Positions 1 to 4,942 of a DNA stretch of 6,700 nt are shown piece after piece. The stretch is taken from assembly GCA_946480885.1 (NCBI GenBank), contig CAMLLK010000053.1, forward strand, positions 1-6,700, read 5' to 3'. Both the position numbers and the translations under genes were made by a program. Position 1 is the stretch's first letter. The number at the start of each line of letters is the position of its first letter. Source of the stretch: an uncultured Thermoproteales archaeon. GTDB lineage: Archaea; Thermoproteota; Thermoprotei; Thermoproteales; Thermoproteaceae. The notes under the pieces are model-generated. The model worked only from the letters and a program-made list of their open reading frames with translations, made no database searches and was not told the DNA's origin.

Positions 1-21
1 TACACGACGCTCTTCCGATCT
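1..21 (+). other. Illumina TruSeq adapter remnant, not genomic
   Basis: The first 21 bases (TACACGACGC...CCGATCT) match exactly the 3' end of the Illumina TruSeq universal/read-1 adapter as I know it. The genomic sequence therefore starts at about base 22. The contig end is an assembly end with untrimmed adapter, and any reading frame crossing base 22 cannot be trusted upstream of it. The ATG at 22-24 lies at the adapter junction and opens a frame of only 14 codons, so it is not a real gene start. Confidence 0.97.
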
Positions 22-22
22 A

Positions 23-1309
23 TGCTCAAAAAAGGTCTTGAAGTGGTTGCGTGGCAAAGGCATTGATGCAAGATTTGTGGCTGAATTTCCCGATAGATTT
101 GCAGTAGGTATAGGCGACGGTAAATTGCCTGAGTGGTTTCTCAAGTCTTTCAGCGAGATAGAGGCCAAGTCTATTAGAGAGGTGTTAGGCTTTGACGAAG
201 ACGATCTCCTCTATTACTTCGGTGATGCGAGTCAGAGCACGTCGCCTTATGACGTGCTTAGGCGTAAGCCATACAGGTGTCATGCCTTGCGGCGTCTGTC
301 TATCGAGGTCTATTATGAGAGACCTGAATATTGGGAGGCGTTAGAGAGATTGTTCAATAGGCATGTTGACGGAGTGTTGCAGGAGTTAGTGGAATTGAAT
401 CCTAAGAGCCTGAAGGACATCTGGGATCTAGGTAAGGGCGGTGTTAAATTGGCGCTGTTAGACGGCAAGACCTTGAAGAGCAAGTTAAGGGAGATTGCCG
501 AGGTAAAATCGCGGAGCTACAATGGCCTCTCTACGCTTCAGCTGGTTAATGGTGATAGGTTGCTGGGGGTAGTAGGCGGCCGGGAAGAGGAATATTACAT
601 AGCTAATTTGCTTTCGGGGCTTCTCTTCCGGTCTGGTTGTATCCCTTACTACGTCAAGTTGCCGACTACACGTTCAGAGTATCTTAAGTTGCCGAGGGCG
701 CTGTATGTCGGTGTAGGGCTGAAGAAAGTCGGTGAAGAGTACGCGAATGGTATAGCCGTGTTGATGACTGGGCGCGGAAATGTGGTGGGGTATGTGGACA
801 AGGACTTCCATATAAGGGGTAGATCTATGGAGTTTAAAGAGGAGGAGCTTGAGGAGTTTGTTGGCAGCATAAAGGAGACGTTGGAGAGTTACCGCAACAA
901 CGCGCGCGAAAATCCGGAGCTGGTCGTCGCAGTACGGAGCAGGAAGTTCCACGACGCGGAGTGGAGGACCTTGAAGAGGAATTTCGCAAGGCGCTGGCTG
1001 AGACTGTCGTCTAGCGGCTTACTCCTTATGTCGAGCTACAAGTATGTGAGGATAGGACCTAGCAGAGTGGTTGAGGTGGGCAGAACGATGGTGGACGGCG
1101 GTCTGCACGGCGTGTGGCTTGTACAACTTAGCAAGTTTAAGTCTGCGGTGAAGGTGAGCTACTTCTACACTGGAAATGACGCCACTCTGCCGTTGGCGGC
1201 GTATATTTACCTCAGGTCGCTTGACTTCACCAGCTTGACGCAGGGCCGTACCTCGTTGCCACCTGTAAAGTATGCACGAAATTATCTAAGGTGGAAGTAT
1301 CCCTCGTAG
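23..1309 (+). CDS. Catalytically inactive short prokaryotic Argonaute (MID-PIWI), 5' end uncertain
   Basis: This is a MID-PIWI protein of the short prokaryotic Argonaute type, expected to bind a guide nucleic acid and recognise complementary target without cutting it. Numbering runs from TTG 38 (423 residues). The N-terminal segment around FAVGIGDGKLP (21-31) and the MID-like stretch (about 130-207, with IANLLSGLLFRSG at 188-200) follow the order I remember from Archaeoglobus AfAgo (427 residues). The PIWI domain spans about 220-423: a first strand LYVGVGLKK, a long helix at 265-290, a VVAVRSRKF strand at 296-304, and the typical tail LPPVKYARNYLRWK at 407-420. The RNase H-type acid of strand 1 is Gly227, as in AfAgo; the usual RDG is RSR (300-302); the C-terminal tetrad position near YA is not acidic or His. 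There are no PAZ or N domains. The frame stays open to base 23 (C-S-K-K-V), so the true start is TTG 38 or lies beyond the contig. The next gene follows after 4 bases. The comparison is from memory, not an alignment. Confidence 0.85.
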   Translation, partial: CSKKVLKWLRGKGIDARFVAEFPDRFAVGIGDGKLPEWFLKSFSEIEAKSIREVLGFDEDDLLYYFGDASQSTSPYDVLRRKPYRCHALRRLSIEVYYERPEYWEALERLFNRHVDGVLQELVELNPKSLKDIWDLGKGGVKLALLDGKTLKSKLREIAEVKSRSYNGLSTLQLVNGDRLLGVVGGREEEYYIANLLSGLLFRSGCIPYYVKLPTTRSEYLKLPRALYVGVGLKKVGEEYANGIAVLMTGRGNVVGYVDKDFHIRGRSMEFKEEELEEFVGSIKETLESYRNNARENPELVVAVRSRKFHDAEWRTLKRNFARRWLRLSSSGLLLMSSYKYVRIGPSRVVEVGRTMVDGGLHGVWLVQLSKFKSAVKVSYFYTGNDATLPLAAYIYLRSLDFTSLTQGRTSLPPVKYARNYLRWKYPS

Positions 1310-1313
1310 CGAC

Positions 1314-1847
1314 ATGGGGGAGACGTTAGGCACGGTTGTACAGCGGCTTCTTAGGCTGGCGAATAGGAGGTGCTTCACAGCGTTCGGCTTATGGTGCACT
1401 AGGCAATTCCGTAAGACTGTGATGAGGGGTTTTTCTCATCTCTTCGACAGGAAACTTCTGGAGACATGCTTTGAGGAGCTGAAGGCCCGCCTTATATCTG
1501 AGGAGAGAGAGCTATGCAGGGTGGTACTGCTGGGGTGGATGGATTTCGTGGCTAGGGCGCACGGCGGGGAGCTCTATCGGCAATTCAGGGAGCTTCTCCC
1601 CGACGCCCTAGGTTTCAGATTGTCAGACGGCTCAATAGCCATAGACTGCAGAGAGAGACGGATATGCAACGAGCCTGGACTCTGCCTAAAGGCGTACCTC
1701 TTTTGTAAAAAGAGGTGGATGGAGAAAGAGCTTAGGTCGCTGGCCGCGGGGACACCCTTCGCTGAGGTGGCGAGGGTCCTCCTAGGCGAGGGAGACATCC
1801 CTAAAGAGTGTGGGGGGCAACCCAAGGACTGCGCGGTAAGGTGTTGA
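1314..1847 (+). CDS. Unknown cysteine-rich protein, candidate Argonaute partner
   Basis: I do not recognise the family of this 177-residue protein. It starts at ATG 1314, four bases after the Argonaute stop, so the two are almost certainly cotranscribed. The N-terminal 90 residues look helical and basic, with no membrane segment or signal peptide. It has 11 Cys, at 20, 28, 52, 68, 112, 118, 124, 131, 166, 173 and 177; the middle group is a regular C-x5-C-x5-C-x6-C (112-131) after a short DGSIAIDC strand. This could be a metal or Fe-S site, or disulfides, which are frequent in cytosolic proteins of Pyrobaculum-type organisms. Inactive short Argonautes are known to need an operon partner (APAZ proteins in bacteria, Aga1 with Sulfolobus SiAgo). 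By position this protein could fill that role, but I see no sequence motif that proves it. No nuclease, NADase or TIR motif is visible. Confidence 0.8.
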   Translation: MGETLGTVVQRLLRLANRRCFTAFGLWCTRQFRKTVMRGFSHLFDRKLLETCFEELKARLISEERELCRVVLLGWMDFVARAHGGELYRQFRELLPDALGFRLSDGSIAIDCRERRICNEPGLCLKAYLFCKKRWMEKELRSLAAGTPFAEVARVLLGEGDIPKECGGQPKDCAVRC

Positions 1848-1851
1848 TATT

Positions 1852-1935
1852 GTGGAGGATATCTACCGGCGGTTGGCGCCGCGTCTCCTGGAGGCGTGTG
1901 CCGCTTCGGCGTGGATGTGTGGGGGTGGGGTGTAA
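1852..1935 (+). CDS. Possible 27-residue peptide or gene remnant
   Basis: A GTG-started frame begins four bases after the stop of the cysteine-rich gene, the same spacing that separates that gene from the Argonaute. It encodes 27 residues beginning MEDIYRRLAPRLLEAC and ending in a Gly-rich tail before TAA. The first 20 residues would form an amphipathic helix with an N-terminal acidic cap, which looks protein-like. It may be a small subunit, the start of a gene truncated by deletion, or chance. It ends 21 bases before the TATA-like element of the methyltransferase. Confidence 0.22.
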   Translation: MEDIYRRLAPRLLEACAASAWMCGGGV

Positions 1936-1955
1936 GTTTCTGTGTTCTGTAGTGG

Positions 1956-1963
1956 TTTTTTAA
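1956..1963 (+). promoter_or_regulatory. TATA-like element for the methyltransferase gene
   Basis: TTTTTTAA is centred about 25 bases upstream of the ATG at 1985, the usual TATA-to-start distance for leaderless archaeal transcripts. There is no purine-rich Shine-Dalgarno sequence before the ATG (GATATATAGGT lies there), which agrees with a leaderless mRNA starting at or near the A of ATG. The same T-run could also help terminate transcription of the upstream Argonaute unit. Confidence 0.55.
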
Positions 1964-1984
1964 GGCGGGGTTTGATATATAGGT

Positions 1985-3394
1985 ATGGGCAGATCTGCGG
2001 TTGCTGTGGATGTGGGGAAGGTGGAGACTCCGCTTTCTCTTGCTTTACGTATGGTGGAGAAGTTGTTTGGCGGTGGTTCTCCGCCTGTGGGGTCGCGGGT
2101 TCTCGACGCGGGGTGCGGGAGGGGTGTCTTTGTGGAGGCGTTGTTGTCTTATCTGGGGGGCCGCGGCGGCGCGTTGCCAGAGATCGTGTGTGTGGAGAAG
2201 GACGGGGGGCTTGCGGAGGCGGCGCGTAGGCGGTTTGGGGGCGTGGCGCGGGTTGTGGTCGGCGACTTTCTGCTTATGGGGGCGGAGGAGCTGGGGGGCC
2301 TCTTCGACTTCGTGATCAGCAACCCGCCGTATGTGTCGTATGAGAGGATTAGCCCCGAGCTGAGGGCTACCTATAGGAGGCTGTTTTCCGTGGCCCGCGG
2401 GCGTTTTGACCTCTATATGCTTTTCTTCGAAAAGGCGTTTTCTCTGCTGAGGCCCGGGGGGAGGCTGGTCTTCATCACGCCGGAGAAGTACCTCTACGTG
2501 CAGTCCGCCGAGGCGTTTCGGAGGCTTTTGGCTGAGTACGCCGTGGAAGAGCTGGAGTTTGTAGACGAGAGGGCCTTCGGGGATGTCTTGGCCTACCCGC
2601 TGATTACTGTGGTGCGCAAGGCGCGGCCGTCGGGACCAACCATAGTTACTCTGAGGGACGGCCGGAAGGTGGAGGTACAGCTCCCGCGGGACGGGGCGCC
2701 GTGGCTCCCGGCCATATTGGCGGGAGAGGCGCCGCGGGTCGGCGGTTGCGTGAAGCTGGGGGTACTGGCGGAGCGGGTGAGCGCGGGGGTGGCCACCGGC
2801 AGAGACGAGGTCTTCGTTGTGCCGCGTGAAACCGTTCCCCAGGAACTCAAGGCATTTGCCTACCCCACAGTCAGCGGGAGGGAGCTCTCCCTGTTTACGC
2901 CGGGGAGCGAGCTGGACTACGCGAAGCTTCGCCACGTGATGCTGGTGCCGTACGGCCGGGACGGGAGGCTACTGGACGAAAGCAAGGCGGGGCCGCTGCT
3001 GGCGTATCTCTCCCGGTTTAGGCGAGTGCTGGAGGGGAGATATGTTGTGCAGAGGGAGGGGAAGCCTTGGTATGCCTTTCACGAGGATCCGCCCATGCCC
3101 CAGCTCCTCAAGCCTAAGATTCTTTGGCCCGACGTGGCGAAGACGCCGGCGTTCTACATAGACGCCGTGGGGCTGGTGGTGCCCCGCCACAGCGTGTATT
3201 ACCTGGTCCCCAGGGACCGGCGGCTCCTGCGGCCGCTGGCGGAGTACCTCAACGGCGAAGCGGCCAGGAGGTGGATCGCGGCCCACGCGCAGAGAGCCGC
3301 CAGCGGCTACCTCAGGCTCCAGTCCCACGTGATTAAGGAGCTCTGCGTGCCTAGAGAAATCCTAAGGACCACCGACGCTGTGCCATGGACGTAG
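1985..3394 (+). CDS. DNA N6-adenine methyltransferase, M.TaqI-like (gamma class)
   Basis: This 469-residue protein transfers a methyl group from S-adenosylmethionine to adenine N6 in a specific DNA sequence, as the modification half of a restriction-modification system. Motif order is that of the gamma class: motif X-like KVETPLSLALRM (12-23), SAM-binding motif I VLDAGCGRG (39-47), acidic motif II in CVEKD (69-73), motif III Asp94 in GDF, catalytic NPPY (113-116), and FDLY at 141-144. The C-terminal half (about 250-469) is the target-recognition region. It has the usual TaqI-family pieces GVATGRDEVFVV (268-279), a KPKILWPD block (376-383), HSVYYLVP (402-409) and a final YLRLQSHVIKELCVP (442-456). 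Length is normal and no lesion is visible. The last 10 bases overlap the next gene, a common modification-restriction pairing. Its GC content is clearly higher than that of the flanking units (43 of 60 bases at 2161-2220). The recognition sequence cannot be read from the protein. Confidence 0.94.
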   Translation: MGRSAVAVDVGKVETPLSLALRMVEKLFGGGSPPVGSRVLDAGCGRGVFVEALLSYLGGRGGALPEIVCVEKDGGLAEAARRRFGGVARVVVGDFLLMGAEELGGLFDFVISNPPYVSYERISPELRATYRRLFSVARGRFDLYMLFFEKAFSLLRPGGRLVFITPEKYLYVQSAEAFRRLLAEYAVEELEFVDERAFGDVLAYPLITVVRKARPSGPTIVTLRDGRKVEVQLPRDGAPWLPAILAGEAPRVGGCVKLGVLAERVSAGVATGRDEVFVVPRETVPQELKAFAYPTVSGRELSLFTPGSELDYAKLRHVMLVPYGRDGRLLDESKAGPLLAYLSRFRRVLEGRYVVQREGKPWYAFHEDPPMPQLLKPKILWPDVAKTPAFYIDAVGLVVPRHSVYYLVPRDRRLLRPLAEYLNGEAARRWIAAHAQRAASGYLRLQSHVIKELCVPREILRTTDAVPWT

Positions 3395-3774
3395 AGGAGT
3401 TTCTGAAGAAGATCCCGCGGCCGTCTGTGAAGGAAATCCCAGAGCTGTATAGGGAGCTTGACGAGATGACAAGGCGTATTGCTGAGATCCTCACCGCCTC
3501 TAGCCTCTACAACGCCGGAACTCAGGAGGTGGATTTCGGAAAGGCCACCTCGGAAGACCTCGTGGAGTTGATAAGCAAAGACCCGGAGGTCATGGTGCCC
3601 TTTTTCGTCATGATCACCGGCCTTTCCCACAGGGAGCTCAAACGACGCGGGATAGGGAGAGTGTATTCGCTGAGAAGAGCCAGAAACCGCGAGAAGCTTA
3701 GGCCACTGGCGGATCTGGTGAGGAGCCTCCTGGCGCATCCGCTTAGGCTCGAAATAGTGTTGTATAATCTATAA
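3385..3774 (+). CDS. N-terminal part of a probable type II restriction endonuclease, cut short by a frameshift
   Basis: This 129-residue ORF starts at ATG 3385 inside the last codons of the methyltransferase, so translation is probably coupled. It looks helical, with PFFVMITGLSHRELKRRG at 72-89 resembling a segment often found in N-terminal parts of type II restriction enzymes, and no catalytic residues of its own. It stops at TAA 3772 after EIVLYNL. The +1 frame reads on directly with protein-like sequence (YKNWEEHQRRHWRG...) that has no start codon of its own before GTG 3863. Skipping one base near 3764-3773 would give a single protein of about 279 residues. I therefore read this as the front part of a broken gene. 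The alternative, a separate small regulatory protein, explains the downstream sequence less well. Confidence 0.7.
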   Translation: MDVEEFLKKIPRPSVKEIPELYRELDEMTRRIAEILTASSLYNAGTQEVDFGKATSEDLVELISKDPEVMVPFFVMITGLSHRELKRRGIGRVYSLRRARNREKLRPLADLVRSLLAHPLRLEIVLYNL

Positions 3775-3862
3775 GAACTGGGAGGAGCACCAGAGGCGGC
3801 ATTGGCGTGGACGCGAAGCCGAGGAAGATACATGCGAAGTTATTGCGAGGTATTGTAGGGAT

Positions 3863-4225
3863 GTGGGTAAGCTCAACTTTCAGTGCGGTGGGAAGAAGCG
3901 GGAAATAGACTGCGCAGTGCCGCGGGATAAGCCAGTCGTGGCTATCAGCATCAGGAAAGGTGAGAGCGAGGACCGCGCCAAGCGGATAAAGGAATTCGCC
4001 ACAGAGCTTAAGGAGGCGAAGGAATGCGGCGTTAAGTATTTCGTCGTTGTTTATTTCGTGCCGGAGCACGAGAAGAACAAGCTTGAGGAGATAAGAGCCG
4101 AATTCATGAGGGAGGCGCCTTTTGACTTGGTGGTTCTGACTAGAGAGGAGTTAGATTTGCTGGTCAAGAAGCTTAGGGAGTGGGGCGTACCTGGTTGCGT
4201 ACAGCGGCGGCACGTAGGCATTTAA
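3863..4225 (+). CDS. C-terminal PD-(D/E)XK-like nuclease part of the same restriction endonuclease
   Basis: From GTG 3863 this reads 120 residues, but the same frame is open and protein-like back to 3758 (including EDTCEVIARYCRDVGKLNF), so GTG 3863 is probably not the original start. The fold order suits a PD-(D/E)XK nuclease: REIDCAV (13-19) with candidate catalytic Asp16, then strand PVVAISIRKG (24-33), a helix DRAKRIKEFATELKEAKE (37-54), and strand KYFVVVYFVP (58-67). Where the family has E-x-K at the second strand this protein has S29-I-R31, so the metal site may be lost. Its position after an adenine methylase supports a restriction role. If the frameshift is real and not suppressed, neither part should work alone unless the two pieces reassemble. 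Confidence 0.62.
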   Translation: MGKLNFQCGGKKREIDCAVPRDKPVVAISIRKGESEDRAKRIKEFATELKEAKECGVKYFVVVYFVPEHEKNKLEEIRAEFMREAPFDLVVLTREELDLLVKKLREWGVPGCVQRRHVGI

Positions 4226-4268
4226 CGCGGCAGCGCCAGGCGAGGCACGCAACTTTGTCTGTCTCCAT

Positions 4269-4290
4269 GGCGGCACCTATTTATGCCGGC
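4269..4290 (+). promoter_or_regulatory. TATA-like element inside an imperfect inverted repeat
   Basis: TATTTAT (4278-4284) is centred about 24 bases upstream of ATG 4305, consistent with a leaderless promoter for the envelope genes. It sits between GGCGGCA (4269-4275) and TGCCGGC (4284-4290), which pair as inverted arms at 6 of 7 positions. A dimeric repressor binding here would block TATA-binding protein. The promoter reading is reasonable; the operator reading is a guess. Confidence 0.45.
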
Positions 4291-4304
4291 TGTTTTCTGT
4301 CGAT

Positions 4305-4901
4305 ATGCGGCTTTTGGTCTTGGCCGCCTTGGCGCTAGCGGCTGTTGCGCTCGGGGCCGCGCAGGAGCCGCATGGGGGGTGCGACTACGATTTCGGCGCC
4401 GGCAACGGCACCGCATATCTGGTCATAAATAATCCCTACAATCTTAAGCTTTCTTTGAATATCACCTACCAAATTGGCGAGCACAAATACTCGGAGGTTC
4501 GGAACGTCTCGAACACTCGAGTGATTATGTTCTGCGGCTTGGGACACGGCTGGCTGTATATACGGCAAAATGCATCGCAGTTGAGGAGTCCCTTGGCGTT
4601 GTATCCTCTTGCGGTACCTAGGTACGTGGTTTTGCGGGCCGGCGAGTCGGCCACTATGTCTGTGACTACTCTACTTGCGCCGGCGGCGACCATCGCCGCC
4701 GCTTTTCTTCTTCTTGTAGCCATTAAGTTGAAGCCAAAGTTAAAACGGTCAGCCGTCTACGCACTACCTGACACGTTGAGAGGCGTGAATATTGGGGAGC
4801 TTGTATCTGTGCAACCCTTTGTCCTATTCATAGTCATTTTATTGATCGCTCTACTGGTATATGAGCTGTCTCAGCCGCCCGAATCGACTTTTTTAATATA
4901 A
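4305..4901 (+). CDS. Exported membrane-anchored protein of unknown function, probably glycosylated
   Basis: I do not recognise a family for this 198-residue protein. Residues 1-19 (MRLLVLAALALAAVALGAA) form a clear Sec signal peptide. Residues 20-118 are a mainly beta extracytoplasmic domain with two Cys (26 and 77) that could form one disulfide. It contains four N-glycosylation sequons (NGT at 34, NIT at 52, NVS at 67, NAS at 89), all on this side of the membrane. A first transmembrane helix covers about 119-141, followed by a basic KLKPKLKR stop-transfer segment and a short cytosolic part. A second helix, FVLFIVILLIALLVYEL, lies at 172-188, leaving a short outer tail. The start is chosen because the TATA element fits it and the signal peptide begins there. 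It probably works with the large membrane protein that follows 41 bases later. Confidence 0.8.
   Translation: MRLLVLAALALAAVALGAAQEPHGGCDYDFGAGNGTAYLVINNPYNLKLSLNITYQIGEHKYSEVRNVSNTRVIMFCGLGHGWLYIRQNASQLRSPLALYPLAVPRYVVLRAGESATMSVTTLLAPAATIAAAFLLLVAIKLKPKLKRSAVYALPDTLRGVNIGELVSVQPFVLFIVILLIALLVYELSQPPESTFLI
4889..4894 (+). terminator. Oligo-T run at the end of the exported-protein gene
   Basis: Six T bases fall in the last codons of the gene and are followed by AATATAAC. Archaeal RNA polymerase often terminates at T-runs without a hairpin. Since the next gene has its own TATA-like sequence, partial termination here is plausible, though the AT-rich context makes a chance run easy. Confidence 0.25.
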
Positions 4902-4912
4902 CAAATCTATCA

Positions 4913-4921
4913 ATAATATTA
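4913..4921 (+). promoter_or_regulatory. Possible TATA element for the large membrane protein gene
   Basis: ATAATATTA is centred about 26 bases upstream of TTG 4943, the distance expected for a leaderless transcript. The whole stretch from 4889 to 4940 is very AT-rich, so other TATA-like words (for example CTATATATG at 4923-4931) also occur and this assignment is weak. Confidence 0.3.
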
Positions 4922-4942
4922 ACTATATATGTAGCATTATCG

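Larger units (their letters stand above)
3385..4225 (+). pseudogene. Frameshifted restriction endonuclease gene (whole span)
   Basis: The two ORFs here join if one base is skipped between about 3764 and 3773, giving 840 coding bases (279 residues plus stop). The downstream frame has an in-frame stop at 3755-3757 and no ATG, GTG or TTG from 3758 until 3863, although the intervening 35 codons read like ordinary protein. No homopolymer of the kind that usually causes sequencing indels sits at the junction (TATAATCTATAAG). A genuine mutation is therefore at least as likely as a sequencing error. Confidence 0.6.

Noticed and set aside
1844..1963. 40-codon TTG-started frame overlapping the stop of the cysteine-rich gene
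   Set aside because: The translation is Trp/Arg/Gly/Val-rich and not protein-like, and it runs through the probable methylase promoter.
1942..2315. Two + strand frames (95 and 104 codons) overlapping the start of the methyltransferase
   Set aside because: They are Gly/Trp/Cys-rich out-of-frame readings of GC-rich DNA and overlap conserved methylase motifs.
2045..2935. A 296-codon open frame on the - strand
   Set aside because: It lies antisense to the methyltransferase, whose motifs are unmistakable. Its translation is rich in Pro, Arg and Gln, as expected for the reverse complement of GC-rich coding DNA.
3307..4069. Several - strand open frames across the restriction endonuclease region
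   Set aside because: They are antisense to protein-like + strand sequence and have no promoter or recognisable motif.
4226..4304. Possible tRNA or small RNA in the GC-rich gap before the envelope genes
   Set aside because: I found no cloverleaf, T-loop GTTC or other structured element apart from the inverted repeat around the TATA word.
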